Source of the DNA: CAXQUZ01 sp942491145
GTDB lineage: Bacteria > Myxococcota_A > UBA796 > UBA2385
Assembly (NCBI GenBank): GCA_942491145.1
Contig: CALOBC010000029.1
Location: 124,001-188,000 of the forward strand
Direction of reading: 5' to 3'
Length of the DNA: 64,000 nucleotides
Part shown: in pieces, positions 1 to 8,729 of the stretch
How the letters are laid out: every line of letters begins with the position of its first letter
How positions within the stretch are numbered: the first letter of the stretch is position 1
Translations under genes and position numbers: made by a program
Notes under the pieces: generated by a model
Database searches by the model: none
Told to the model about the DNA's origin: nothing
The model's input: only the letters and a program-made list of their open reading frames with translations

Positions 1-158
1 AGATCGGAACCCTGAAGATTCCGTTGACGACGGCAACTTGGGCAGACACGACAGCCGGCGAGATCGCCGGGCACCTGCATAGGTGGACGACCTCAACAGC
101 TGCTTTGGACGCCACCGTGGCCGAGCCCACTGGCCGGCCCCCCTGGCCGCCACGATAA
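1..158 (+). CDS. C-terminal fragment of an unidentified protein
   Basis: The frame beginning at base 3 is open from the window edge to a TAA at 156-158, giving about 51 residues. The other two forward frames close early (TGA at 13, TAG at 80). Most third positions are G or C, as in the genes that follow. The peptide has an HLH-W segment and a Pro/Arg-rich tail, and I do not recognise a family. It stops 10 bases before maf, so it could be the preceding gene of the same operon. The main risk is that it is simply an open stretch of non-coding DNA. Confidence 0.45.
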   Translation, partial: IGTLKIPLTTATWADTTAGEIAGHLHRWTTSTAALDATVAEPTGRPPWPPR

Positions 159-168
159 GGACCTGCCG

Positions 169-780
169 ATGCCCTGCCCGCCCCTCATCCTCGCCAGCAC
201 GTCCCCCCGACGTCGGGGGCTGCTGCTCGCCTTGGGCATCCCCATTGCTCAAGTCCGCCCCGCCAACATTGACGAGACACCTCGGCCGTCAGAGGCGCCC
301 GGCGCCTACGCAGCCCGGCTCGCCCGCGAGAAGGCGGAGGCCGTCCTGGAGCCCGGCGCCGTCGTGTTGGCCGCAGACACGGTCGTGCACCTCGATGGCC
401 ACCTGTTTGAGAAACCAGCCGACATCGCCGAAGCGTGCCGATTCTTGAGCGCGCTTCAGGGGCGCTGGCACAGTGTCAGCACTGGCTGGACCCTCAACCC
501 CGGGCCCGGCGTCTCGGGCACCGCCATCAGCGGGGTCGTCACCGCGGACGTCCGGTTTCGGTCCTTGTCCGCCGCCGCGATTGCCGCATACGCAGCAACG
601 GGTGAAGGGCGCGACAAAGCCGGTGCCTACGGCATCCAGGGGCTTGGCGCGGCCCTCGTGGCCGAGGTGCGGGGCAGCTACTCCACCGTTGTGGGCTTGC
701 CGCTCGACCCTGTCCTCGCCGCGCTCGCCGCGTTCGGTGTGGTCCCTGAAGCCCCCTCCCACAACGGCCCGGAACGATGA
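169..780 (+). CDS. maf: Maf family nucleoside triphosphate pyrophosphatase
   Basis: Cytosolic house-cleaning enzyme that hydrolyses non-canonical or modified NTPs to the monophosphate and pyrophosphate. The 203-residue protein has the usual Maf length. The family signature ASTSPRR is at residues 9-15, a DET motif at 35-37, the AADT motif with its catalytic Asp near residue 70, and a conserved Lys-Pro at 82-83. The ATG at 169 places the signature at the expected N-terminal distance. Its TGA overlaps the ATG of yggS by 4 bases (ATGA), so the two are probably translationally coupled. Which Maf subfamily (dTTP/UTP or 7-methyl-GTP preference) cannot be decided by eye. Confidence 0.93.
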   Translation: MPCPPLILASTSPRRRGLLLALGIPIAQVRPANIDETPRPSEAPGAYAARLAREKAEAVLEPGAVVLAADTVVHLDGHLFEKPADIAEACRFLSALQGRWHSVSTGWTLNPGPGVSGTAISGVVTADVRFRSLSAAAIAAYAATGEGRDKAGAYGIQGLGAALVAEVRGSYSTVVGLPLDPVLAALAAFGVVPEAPSHNGPER

Positions 781-1487
781 TGGACTCGACGCTTGAAACC
801 CGCCTGAAGCACGTGCAGAACAGCATTCACGACGGGTGCATATCCTGTGGACGAGATCCGCAGTCGGTGCGCCTTGTTGCCGCGTCCAAGACCCGCACGG
901 CCGACGAAGTCCGCCAAGCGATGGCTGCGGGACACCGGCTCTTTGGCGAGAACCGTGCCCAGGAGCTGCGGGACAAGAGCGAGGCGCTCCGCTTTGACCC
1001 TTCACCTCCCGAGTGGCACTTCATCGGCGCACTCCAGACCAACAAGGTCCGGTACGTCGTCGGCGTCGCCACCCTCGTCCACTCCGTGGACCGGCTCGCG
1101 TTGGCCACGGCGATCTCCAGCCGCGCCGACCTGCTCGACTCCCGCGGCCAGCTTCCGGCGCCCGTGCGGGTGCTCATCCAAGTCAACATCGCCGGGGAGC
1201 CCAGCAAGTCGGGTGTGTCCCCCTACGAAGCGCTCGATCTCGCCCGCACGGTGCACGCCTTGCCCCACGTCGAGGTCGCCGGCCTGATGTGCATTCCCCC
1301 AGCCGCCGACGACCCCGAAGACGCCGCACCTTGGTTCACCGCCGTCGCCACGCTCGCGGCCGAAGGGCGAGCGGCAGGCCTGCCCCTCCAGGAGCTGTCC
1401 ATGGGCATGAGCCACGACCATGCCGTCGCGATCCGCTGTGGCGCGACGCTGGTTCGGGTAGGCACTGCGATCTTCGGCGCACGGTGA
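777..1487 (+). CDS. yggS: YggS family pyridoxal phosphate homeostasis protein
   Basis: PLP-binding single-barrel protein that buffers vitamin B6 and affects amino-acid and keto-acid pools; members have no robust enzymatic activity. The 236-residue protein has the PLP lysine in the motif VAASKTR (Lys38), the GENRAQE segment, the WHFIGALQTNK motif, a KSG phosphate-contact segment and the C-terminal LSMGMSHD followed by VRVGTAIFG. Together these are diagnostic. The ATG at 777 sits in an ATGA overlap with maf; a second ATG follows directly. No pyrroline-carboxylate reductase or YggT gene, frequent partners elsewhere, follows here. Confidence 0.95.
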   Translation: MMDSTLETRLKHVQNSIHDGCISCGRDPQSVRLVAASKTRTADEVRQAMAAGHRLFGENRAQELRDKSEALRFDPSPPEWHFIGALQTNKVRYVVGVATLVHSVDRLALATAISSRADLLDSRGQLPAPVRVLIQVNIAGEPSKSGVSPYEALDLARTVHALPHVEVAGLMCIPPAADDPEDAAPWFTAVATLAAEGRAAGLPLQELSMGMSHDHAVAIRCGATLVRVGTAIFGAR

Positions 1488-1503
1488 TCTGAACGGACAG
1501 GGG

Positions 1504-1533
1504 TTGACGCCCCAGGCAACGGTGCTTTGATAT
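1504..1533 (+). promoter_or_regulatory. Possible sigma70-type promoter for the small heat-shock genes
   Basis: TTGACG at 1504-1509 is followed, after an 18-base spacer, by TGATAT at 1528-1533. This is the best -35/-10-like pair I could find in the 218-base gap before the first hsp20 gene. The -10 match is only partial. A 5-bp hairpin (GTGCT/AGCAC) lies downstream at 1605-1618. No CIRCE repeat was found. Confidence 0.3.
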
Positions 1534-1705
1534 CTGTCGCGAGCGGGACGGCCCAACTCAAGCCACCCCCGACCGCACCCATGCTGCACACAACGCAGCC
1601 CAGAGTGCTCTCCAGCACGGTGTAAACGCACGATGCGTATCCACCGTCCGTGTGTGTACTCTTGCAAGTCAAGCCCCACACCACCCCCCGCGCCAGGGAG
1701 GCACT

Positions 1706-2212
1706 ATGCGTCCGTCTCGACTGAACCTGTCCACCCATCCTGCCCTTCGCCGCTCGCCCTCGCTCGCCGGTTTCGGCCTGTTCAACGGCCTTCAGGCGCT
1801 CGCCGAGTTCGAAAGAAGCATGGGCCAGTCGACCCGAAGCACCGCGCCAGAGCTGCGGTTTCGACCCGTCCATGGGGAAGCCGAAGGCCCGGAGGGCAAC
1901 CCAGTGCAGAGCACCGAGCCCGTGGGCTGGGTGTCCACAGTCGAGGTCCCGGGGGCCGACGTCGAAGACCTCCACTTGGACGTCAAAGACCGCGTGCTCA
2001 CCGTGTCGCTCAAGCGAGCTGTGGACCCGCCCGAGGGCAAGCGAGCATTGCGCCGGGAGCGTCGTGCCCTGCGCCTCAGCCGTCGCATCGAGCTGCCGGA
2101 AGACATCGACACCGAGGGCATTGTCGCCACGCTCAAGGATGGCGTGTTGACCCTCAGGCTGCCCCGGCGCGCACCCACCCAAGCCCGCACAATCCCCGTC
2201 CTGGCGGCCTGA
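1706..2212 (+). CDS. Hsp20 family small heat-shock protein, first of a tandem pair
   Basis: ATP-independent holdase chaperone that binds unfolding proteins in the cytosol. The 168-residue product has an Arg/Ser-rich N-terminal arm and then an alpha-crystallin domain from about residue 70. The domain shows VEVPGADVEDLHLDV, a basic loop, the RRIELPEDID strand and LKDGVLTLRLPRR. The C-terminal tail carries an I-P-V motif (TIPVLAA), used by the family for oligomer assembly. ATG 1706 is chosen over an upstream in-frame start at 1652 because AGGGAG lies five bases before it. A second hsp20 gene follows after 114 bases, suggesting a shared stress-induced unit. Confidence 0.9.
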   Translation: MRPSRLNLSTHPALRRSPSLAGFGLFNGLQALAEFERSMGQSTRSTAPELRFRPVHGEAEGPEGNPVQSTEPVGWVSTVEVPGADVEDLHLDVKDRVLTVSLKRAVDPPEGKRALRRERRALRLSRRIELPEDIDTEGIVATLKDGVLTLRLPRRAPTQARTIPVLAA

Positions 2213-2326
2213 GTCACACGCGCCGCCCGCCAGTGTCGACATGTCTCCACAACACAAGGGCCGTCACGCGCCCATGAGTTGTTCCCTACCCAACCTCCAT
2301 CAACCACCCTCGAGCTGGAGCAAGCC

Positions 2327-2656
2327 ATGAACCCCACCGCACACACCGCAGTGTCCCCCTCCCCCGTCCTGCCCACTCGCCGGCCCGATGTCGACATCTG
2401 GTCCGATGACAGCGGTGTGCAGCTCATTGCCGATGTTCCGGGCGCGACGGCCGAGGGACTGAGCCTCCGACTCGAGTCGCGGGTCCTCCACTTGGAGGCG
2501 ACAGCCCCCGACCACCGCTACCAGCGGTCCTTCCATGTCACCATGGATGTGGACGAGGATGGCCTGACCGCCGCGCTGAAGAACGGGGTCCTCACAGTCT
2601 CCTTGCCGCGCGCGAACCGCGAGAAGGGACGCACCATCCCCGTCATCGAGGCCTGA
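2327..2656 (+). CDS. Hsp20 family small heat-shock protein, second of the pair
   Basis: Short (109-residue) alpha-crystallin-domain chaperone. The conserved core is visible: ADVPGATAEGLSLRLESRVL, an RSFHV strand, LKNGVLTVSLPR, and the C-terminal TIPVIEA with the I-P-V oligomerisation motif. The ATG at 2327 is preferred over a TTG at 2279 because CTGGAG lies just upstream. The N-terminal arm is much shorter than in the upstream copy and the domain is diverged, so the two may form mixed oligomers with different properties. That last point is inference from known paired small heat-shock proteins. Confidence 0.9.
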   Translation: MNPTAHTAVSPSPVLPTRRPDVDIWSDDSGVQLIADVPGATAEGLSLRLESRVLHLEATAPDHRYQRSFHVTMDVDEDGLTAALKNGVLTVSLPRANREKGRTIPVIEA

Positions 2657-2690
2657 CCGACCCGAGCGAAGGTGGGCGACTGCGGGTTAC

Positions 2691-5270
2691 GTGGCGGCCT
2701 CCCCGGTCCTGAGGGTTCCCGTGTCCCATCGCGCCCACCAACAGCTCGCTCCCCACGCATCCGCACCCGGCTTCGCCCGGCCCGATGCCCAGCCGGAGTA
2801 CGCGCCGGACCTTGGACTCGAGCCGGTGCACATGCGGCTGCACCTCAGCCCCGACGTGGATGCCCGCAGCCTCGATGCCGACGTGACCATCACGGTTCAG
2901 AGCCGGACCGGCCGCACATCGGTGCTGCGCCTGGACGCGGTCGACTTCGACGATCTGGACGTCAGTGGCCCGCCCGAGCATCCGTTCTCGTCGCACTACA
3001 CCGGCGACGAGGTGGTCATCACCTGGGCTAAAGCGCCCGGCCTGGACGAACAACGCACGGTCACGCTACGCTACACGGTGCGCCAGCCGCTCACCGGGCT
3101 GGTGTTCTGTCCCCGCAAAGATGGCGACCCCCAGGGCGCTTTCGTCGCCACCGACAACGAGACCGAGCGGGCCCGCTACTGGCTGGCGTGTGTGGACCAC
3201 CCCAGCATCCGCCCCCGGCTGGACATCCACCTCACCGTGCCCGCGCACATGCGGGCGCTGGCCAACGGCGCAAAGGTCGACGAGCTGGTGCATGACGACG
3301 GCACCCGCACCGCCCACTGGCAGCTCGACTTCCCCTGCCCGAGCTACCTGGTCTGCTTCGTCGCCGGCGAGCTGGTGGAGTGGGATGGCGGGGCACACCT
3401 CAACACCGAAGGCCTCGTGCCTGTCGCGTGCTTCGCACCAGCCCCCTACACCGAAGCGGACCTCGCCCGCACCTTTGGGCCCACGGTCCAAATGCTCGAC
3501 TGGATCACCCAGAAGCTCGACTCCACCTACCCTTTCCCCAAGTACTACCAGTTTGCGGTGCCCGGCATTGGCGGGGCGATGGAGAACATCTCGCTCGTGA
3601 GCTGGGATGCCCGCTGGGTGTGTGACCCGCTCCAGCACGAAGAGCTCGGCTGGATGCTGGACCTCGTCAACTTGCACGAGATGGCCCACACGTGGTTCGG
3701 CGATGCCGTGGTCTGCCGCGACTTCGCGCACTCGTGGCTCAAGGAGAGCTGGGCCACGTACATGGAGAGCGTTTGGGTCGAAGACACCGCAGGCATCGAC
3801 GAGATGCACGTGCAGCTTGCGCGGGAGCGCACCGCCTACTTCGCCGAGGCAGCGTCCCGATACGTGCGCCCCATCGCCACCCGCCACTTCGACAGCTCTT
3901 GGGACATGTTCGACCAGCACCTGTATCCGGGCGGTGCCGTGCGCCTGCACCTGCTGCGCACCGAGCTCGGCGACGGCGCGTTCTGGACCGGAGTGCGGGA
4001 CTACCTCGCAACGCACCGGGGCCAAGTCGTCGAGACCGATGACTTCCGCCGCATGATGGAACAACACTCGGGCCGCAGCCTCGCCCGCTTCTTTGACGAG
4101 TGGTTCCGCAGCCCCGGCCACCCCAAGGTGAAGGCGGACTGGTCCTTCGACTCCGCCGCCAAGCAGGGCCGGCTCAAGCTGCGCCAGACCCAGGCGGACC
4201 CCAAGAAGGGCATTGCACTGTTTCACTTCGATGTGGACGTCGCGGTGGAGGCCGCCGATGGGAGCTGGTCGCACCACACCGCCACCCTCGACGGCGAGTC
4301 CACCACGCTGCACATCCCCCTCGGACTGCATCCCCGCCAAGTCATCCTGGACCCGAACAGCCGCCTCCCGGTGAAGTTCCGGTTCAAGTCTGGCAGCACC
4401 ATGGCCCGGCGCACCCTGACCGACTGCCCCTACGTCCGCGGCCGCATCGCCGCAGCTCGCTCACTCGTCGAGAATGGCCGCCTCAAGGATATTGTCGCCA
4501 TCCGGCACGCATGGTCCGGCGAAGCGCTCTGGGGCGTCCGGGAGTTCTGGGCCACCGCGCTGGGCCGCAGCCTGCACCCCTCCGCGCCGGGCATCCTGGC
4601 CGACCTCATCTCCGAAGAGGCCGACCCCCGCGTGCTCCTCGCGCTGTTCAATGCGTCCGCTCGCCACCGCAGCCCCATCTTGGCCCACGCGATTGTGACG
4701 TGGCTGGAGGCGCCCGACCGCACCCCCCGGGCCCTCGGCGCGGCCCTCGCTGCACTCGGTGCCCAGCGGGACCCCCAGCACTACCCGCTGCTTGCGGAAG
4801 CTGCGGCGGCGCCAGACGGATGGAACGGCTGGGCCCAGCGGGGCGCGGTGAGCGGCCAGGGCAAGACCCGGGACGTCCACTGGATGCCGGCGCTGGTCGC
4901 CTGTCTGACCGACCCGGACATCCCCTCGTCCACCCGATGTGCCGCTGCGGAGGCCCTGCCGAAGGCCGTGTCTTGGGCGTCCCCCGGCATCCAGGAGCAA
5001 GCGAGGTCCACCCTCGAAGCGGCCCTTCTCGACGAGGACTACGCCGTTCGCATGGCCGCCGGGCGTGCGCTGGGCAGCATCGGCAGCCCGCGATCCCGGT
5101 CCGCCCTCGAGGCGCTCAAGAGCCGCGTGTCGGTGCAAGACCGGGCCCGCGTGGAGCGCACCCGGGCCAGCCTGGGTGGCCGGGGTGGCGGTGCTTCTCG
5201 CCGGGTGGAAGAGCTCGAGTCCAAGATTGGCGAGCTGCTCACCCGCATCGAGAAGCTGGAGTCTCGCTGA
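2691..5270 (+). CDS. M1 family zinc aminopeptidase with C-terminal helical repeat region
   Basis: Metallo-aminopeptidase that removes N-terminal residues from peptides. The 859-residue protein starts at GTG 2691, 34 bases after hsp20. An N-terminal beta domain is followed by the exopeptidase motif GAMEN (295-299). The gluzincin zinc site is HEMAH at 329-333 with the third ligand Glu352, exactly the HExxH-x18-E spacing. Residues from roughly 560 on look like HEAT-type alpha-helical repeats (alternating Ala/Leu-rich helices), and the last 20 residues are a short coiled coil (EELESKIGELLTRIEKLE). I see no signal peptide, so a cytosolic location is likely. The end lies 3 bases from a convergent gene. 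Confidence 0.93.
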   Translation: MAASPVLRVPVSHRAHQQLAPHASAPGFARPDAQPEYAPDLGLEPVHMRLHLSPDVDARSLDADVTITVQSRTGRTSVLRLDAVDFDDLDVSGPPEHPFSSHYTGDEVVITWAKAPGLDEQRTVTLRYTVRQPLTGLVFCPRKDGDPQGAFVATDNETERARYWLACVDHPSIRPRLDIHLTVPAHMRALANGAKVDELVHDDGTRTAHWQLDFPCPSYLVCFVAGELVEWDGGAHLNTEGLVPVACFAPAPYTEADLARTFGPTVQMLDWITQKLDSTYPFPKYYQFAVPGIGGAMENISLVSWDARWVCDPLQHEELGWMLDLVNLHEMAHTWFGDAVVCRDFAHSWLKESWATYMESVWVEDTAGIDEMHVQLARERTAYFAEAASRYVRPIATRHFDSSWDMFDQHLYPGGAVRLHLLRTELGDGAFWTGVRDYLATHRGQVVETDDFRRMMEQHSGRSLARFFDEWFRSPGHPKVKADWSFDSAAKQGRLKLRQTQADPKKGIALFHFDVDVAVEAADGSWSHHTATLDGESTTLHIPLGLHPRQVILDPNSRLPVKFRFKSGSTMARRTLTDCPYVRGRIAAARSLVENGRLKDIVAIRHAWSGEALWGVREFWATALGRSLHPSAPGILADLISEEADPRVLLALFNASARHRSPILAHAIVTWLEAPDRTPRALGAALAALGAQRDPQHYPLLAEAAAAPDGWNGWAQRGAVSGQGKTRDVHWMPALVACLTDPDIPSSTRCAAAEALPKAVSWASPGIQEQARSTLEAALLDEDYAVRMAAGRALGSIGSPRSRSALEALKSRVSVQDRARVERTRASLGGRGGGASRRVEELESKIGELLTRIEKLESR

Positions 5271-5273
5271 GGC

Positions 5274-6614
5274 TCAGCCGCCGGTGCGGGCCGCCCAGTC
5301 GTCTTCGATGATGGTCTGGGCCCCATCCCAGCTGCTAAAGCCGACATTGCCGTACAGCACGTTCATGTCGGGGTCCACAATCATCCACGCTGGCCACCCG
5401 ATGTCGCTGCCCGCGTGCTCGGGCATGAACTCGCGGAAGAATGCATAGGTCCAGCCAGTGTCGTAGAGCACGGGATCGGTCAGCTCGTAGGTGTTGACCC
5501 AGGACTGGACCGTAGCGTCATCCGGGGTGCCATAGACGTCGGCCAGCCCATTGCCGAGCAGCGTCACCATGCGCACCGGGATGTCCTGGGCGGTCATGCG
5601 GGCCTTGAAGGCCTCCGCCTGGTCCGCCATGTTGCGGCAAGGGCCGCAGTCGGCCTGGGAGCTGTCGATGATGAGGTACGAACCGTAAAAGTCGTACAGA
5701 TCGACCATGTCGCCGCACTGGTCCTGAAAGCGTCCCGCCGGAATGGTGGCACCTGGCGCCATCGGTGCCACGCCCGTCAGCCCGCCCGGGTCGTTGCACT
5801 CCCAACCACACGAGTAGACGTCCGAGCGGGGTCCGAAGTGCTCCGGGATCAGCGTGTCCGGGTCTTCCGCCCAAGACGCCGTGCCGGTCGCACTCAACAC
5901 CATCACGCCCCCATCGGTCAGGTCGTACTCGGAGTCCCATGCCAGGGAGACGGTGTCCCCGGCGCTGGCCGGCGCTTCGAAGGTCGCCAGCACCCCCATC
6001 GGCGCTTGGCTGCCCGAAGACCGGTAGAGATCGGCGCCGCCGATGCCCCAGGTCTCGATGCGTTCTACAGTGCCGCCAAACAGTGGCTCGGCGCAGTCCT
6101 CGAAGCCACTGGTCATCACTGCGGTCCCCTCCACAATCAGCTCGCAGTCCACGCACACATGGGGAATGTCGACGCGCTGCAGCCCGGTGTAGGTGCGGGT
6201 GTACGCGCAGTCCACAAAACCCAAGCCCTCCGCCTCGGCGTCAAAGTCGAGGGTCCACGTGACCTCTGACGCAAGGCGATAGGCCGGCATCAGCGCCACC
6301 ACGCCCTCCTCGCCCGTCGTGCACGCCGCCTGGACCGCGTCCACCGTCTCTGAGCCGGTCCCTCCGCCGTCACCGCCGTCACTCCCATCACCGCCGTCTG
6401 CGCCGTCATCGGCCCCGTCCGTGCCGCCGTCTGCGCCACCATCCTCACCGCCGTCGGCGCTTCCGTCGGCACCGCCATCCGAAGTGCCGTCGTCGCCGCC
6501 CTTCTCGTCCTCGGTGCAACCGGTTCCGAAGCTGGCCAAGCACATCAGTGCCGTGAGGACGGGCAACGACAATGCCGTGGCCGAGGACAGACTCGTCGAG
6601 CGGGGGGGATGCAT
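5274..6614 (-). CDS. Predicted lipoprotein with Asp-Gly linker and thioredoxin-like CGPC domain
   Basis: Predicted envelope lipoprotein of 446 residues. The start at 6614 is preceded by GGAGG four bases upstream. The signal peptide ends in a lipobox-like FGTGC with Cys33 as the predicted lipidated residue. A very Asp/Gly/Ala-rich linker of about 40 residues follows, then a roughly 180-residue Cys-containing beta-rich segment I do not recognise. The C-terminal part is TlpA/AhpC-like: a DSSQADCGPCRNM active-site segment with the redox CxxC, then the typical cis-Pro region (GWPAWMIVDPD). It probably acts as an extracytoplasmic thiol-disulfide oxidoreductase, but the substrate is unknown. Confidence 0.82.
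   Translation of the reverse strand: MHPPRSTSLSSATALSLPVLTALMCLASFGTGCTEDEKGGDDGTSDGGADGSADGGEDGGADGGTDGADDGADGGDGSDGGDGGGTGSETVDAVQAACTTGEEGVVALMPAYRLASEVTWTLDFDAEAEGLGFVDCAYTRTYTGLQRVDIPHVCVDCELIVEGTAVMTSGFEDCAEPLFGGTVERIETWGIGGADLYRSSGSQAPMGVLATFEAPASAGDTVSLAWDSEYDLTDGGVMVLSATGTASWAEDPDTLIPEHFGPRSDVYSCGWECNDPGGLTGVAPMAPGATIPAGRFQDQCGDMVDLYDFYGSYLIIDSSQADCGPCRNMADQAEAFKARMTAQDIPVRMVTLLGNGLADVYGTPDDATVQSWVNTYELTDPVLYDTGWTYAFFREFMPEHAGSDIGWPAWMIVDPDMNVLYGNVGFSSWDGAQTIIEDDWAARTGG
6358..6500 (-). repeat. Low-complexity Asp-Gly linker repeat
   Basis: Degenerate trinucleotide-rich DNA (CCGCCGTC-like units on the plus strand) encodes the DGG/DGA-rich linker of the thioredoxin-like lipoprotein. 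The linker probably spaces the folded domains from the membrane. Such tracts are prone to length change. Confidence 0.7.
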
Positions 6615-6708
6615 AGGACCTCCAGGGGTGCGGACCGCCGGTGCGGGATACGACAGCCTATCCTGAATCCTGACGTGGCAGTGCCGGCGGGGCATCTGGA
6701 GCACACCC

Positions 6709-7440
6709 ATGGCCGATGTCCGCAAGTCCCGCGGCCCCCATCCCAACGATCCCACCGTCTTTGGCCCGGCGCGTCACCCAGTGTTGCGGAGCGCCACCCG
6801 GCAGCTCGGCTGGTTGCTCGGCGAAGGCTTCAACATCGACGCTGCAGGCCGCTTGGTCGGCGACCACCACCAGCTCAACAAGCGCCAGCGGATGGCCATC
6901 GCCCGGGCCGCCTGCGGTCCAGAACTCGGGTTGCGCCGTCAAGCCCAGACCCTCGCTGTCGCTGGGGCACGGGTGGTCATCGACGGCTTCAACCAGCTCG
7001 TGCATGTCGAAGCGGCACTCGATGGCGGGGTCATCCTGTGGTGTGCGGATGGGCGCACCCGCGACATCGCCAGCGTGCACGGAACGTGGCGCCGGATTGA
7101 CCAAACCGGCCATGCACTGGACCTTCTCGTGGCGGCGCTGGCCGACGCAGCTGAGGTGCTGTGGATCCTCGACCGCCCCATCTCCAACAGTGGACGGCTC
7201 GCAGGCATGTTGCGCGACCGTGGCATGTCGGTGACGCTCGAGAATGCCGCAGACCACGCACTCGCGGCACTGGCTGCTGAGGGTTGGCGGCTGGCCAGCA
7301 GCGATGGTCCGCTGCTCGATCGAGTCTCCGAGTCGGTCGATCTCGCTGGCCCTGTCGTGCGCAGCCTCCGCGAAGACAGCGACCCCCTGGTGGTCAACCT
7401 GTTCAGCGGCACCGCGCCGTGGCACCACACCGCCGATTGA
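6709..7440 (+). CDS. DUF434 (DUF434/DUF5616-type) protein of unknown function
   Basis: A 243-residue soluble protein. Residues 10-75 match the DUF434 pattern: HPNDPTVFG, then LRSATRQLGWLLGEGF, LVGDHHQLNKRQRMAIARAAC. The C-terminal part contains IDGFNQLVHVEAAL, ILDRPISNSGRLAG and a central DVLLVAALADA-like helix resembling a nuclease-like Rossmann fold. Members occur in archaea and scattered bacteria, and no activity is established that I know of. The ATG at 6709 is preceded by GGAG. It is divergent from the thioredoxin-like lipoprotein, with about 95 bases between them. Confidence 0.8.
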   Translation: MADVRKSRGPHPNDPTVFGPARHPVLRSATRQLGWLLGEGFNIDAAGRLVGDHHQLNKRQRMAIARAACGPELGLRRQAQTLAVAGARVVIDGFNQLVHVEAALDGGVILWCADGRTRDIASVHGTWRRIDQTGHALDLLVAALADAAEVLWILDRPISNSGRLAGMLRDRGMSVTLENAADHALAALAAEGWRLASSDGPLLDRVSESVDLAGPVVRSLREDSDPLVVNLFSGTAPWHHTAD

Positions 7441-7718
7441 CAGCGCGCCTTCGCTGCACTATGCCCCGACGGCCTTCTTCTTGGCCGGCGACATCGCCGA
7501 AGCCCAAGTGTGGACCCCTCGCCGTCCTGACCCCCACGGGTCTCGGCCCGAGATGCGCTTAGGATGACCGACCCGGCGAGACTCCGTTTGGTTGTCCAAG
7601 GCCCGCTGCCCTGTCCCACACGGCCTCTCGCCAGACCATTCCCCTTCACCGACCTTCCGGGTTGCGCCGCACTCGTTGATGTTTGCCTTGCGCCGCGCCC
7701 GCCCCTCGTGGAGCTCCC
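7441..7718 (+). other. Leader region upstream of rpoA
   Basis: A 278-base stretch between the DUF434 gene and rpoA. I see no convincing small ORF and no ribosomal-protein gene such as rpsD or rpsK. A promoter for rpoA must lie here or further upstream, but I could not pick one out. A weak GGCC/GGCC hairpin occurs near 7470-7490. Confidence 0.5.
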
Positions 7719-8711
7719 GTGATTGAAGCCATCAGCAACAATTGGCGCACCCTCGAGCGCCCCCGGGCCGTCGAGCGTGCCTCCCGTTCCAACAACCGGC
7801 ATGGCAAGTTTGTCATTCGGCCCCTGGAGCGCGGCTTCGGGACGACCCTCGGCAACGGACTTCGCCGCATCCTCCTGTCGACCCTTCAGGGCGCCGCCAT
7901 CCGCACGGTTCGGTTTACCGGCCTTCCCGAAGGCGCCGACACCATCGTGGGTGTTGTCGAGGACATCACCGACCTCCAGCTCAACTTCAAGGGCGTACGC
8001 TTCCGCACCACGGCCACCGAGCCCATCGCCGGCCGCGTGAAGAAGACCGCTGCCGTCGGTGAGACGGTCCAGGTTGTTGCGGGGGACATCGAGTTCGACG
8101 GCGACATCCAAGTGCTCAACCCCGAGCATGTGCTGGGCACCGTGACCGAAGGCGGCACCCTCGCCGCCGAGATCCGGGTGGAGATGGGCTCCGGCTACAA
8201 CGGCGCGACCAACGCACCGTCGACCGAGCCCGGCACCTTCACCCTCGACGCACTGCACAGCCCGGTCGAGAAGGTCCGCTACGTCGTCACCAACGCCCGC
8301 AAGGGCCAGCGCACCGACTACGATCGCCTCGCGCTGGAGATCTGGACCGACGGCAGCGTCCGCCCCGAAGACGCACTGACCTGGTCGGCCCGCATCTTCC
8401 GCGAGCAGATGCAGGTCTTCATCGACTTCGAGGAAGAGCCAGAGCCGGTCGCCTTCGAAGAGGCGGGCCACTCCGACTTCCCGCCGGAGCTCAGCCTGCC
8501 CGTCGGTGAGCTTGAGCTGTCGGTCCGCTCCGCGAACTGCCTCAAGAACGCCAACATCGAGTACGTCTGGCAGCTTGTTGAGAAGTCCGAAGCCGAGATG
8601 CTCAAGATCAAGAACCTCGGCCGCAAGTCGCTCAATGAGATCAAGGATCTGATGACCGACTGCGGACTCCAGATGGGCATGGACCTCACGGGCTTCAACA
8701 AGAACGTCTGA
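7719..8711 (+). CDS. rpoA: DNA-directed RNA polymerase subunit alpha
   Basis: Alpha subunit scaffolds polymerase assembly through its N-terminal domain and binds UP elements and activators through its C-terminal domain. The 330-residue length is typical. The N-terminal domain shows FVIRPLERGFGTTLGNGLRRILLS, the assembly signature. The C-terminal domain shows SVRSANCLKNANIEYVWQL and KNLGRKSLNEIKDLM, containing the DNA-contacting Arg and the NCLK segment. GTG 7719 is chosen because GGAG lies six bases upstream and the family N-terminus begins here. It is monocistronic: unrelated genes flank it, and a strong terminator follows. Normally rpoA sits between rpsD and rplQ. Confidence 0.97.
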   Translation: MIEAISNNWRTLERPRAVERASRSNNRHGKFVIRPLERGFGTTLGNGLRRILLSTLQGAAIRTVRFTGLPEGADTIVGVVEDITDLQLNFKGVRFRTTATEPIAGRVKKTAAVGETVQVVAGDIEFDGDIQVLNPEHVLGTVTEGGTLAAEIRVEMGSGYNGATNAPSTEPGTFTLDALHSPVEKVRYVVTNARKGQRTDYDRLALEIWTDGSVRPEDALTWSARIFREQMQVFIDFEEEPEPVAFEEAGHSDFPPELSLPVGELELSVRSANCLKNANIEYVWQLVEKSEAEMLKIKNLGRKSLNEIKDLMTDCGLQMGMDLTGFNKNV

Positions 8712-8729
8712 GCTTCCTGCACAAGAAGA

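Noticed and set aside
6358..6500. Possible CRISPR or tandem regulatory repeat
   Set aside because: The repetition is a degenerate codon repeat encoding an Asp-Gly linker within a gene, with no constant repeat-spacer unit.
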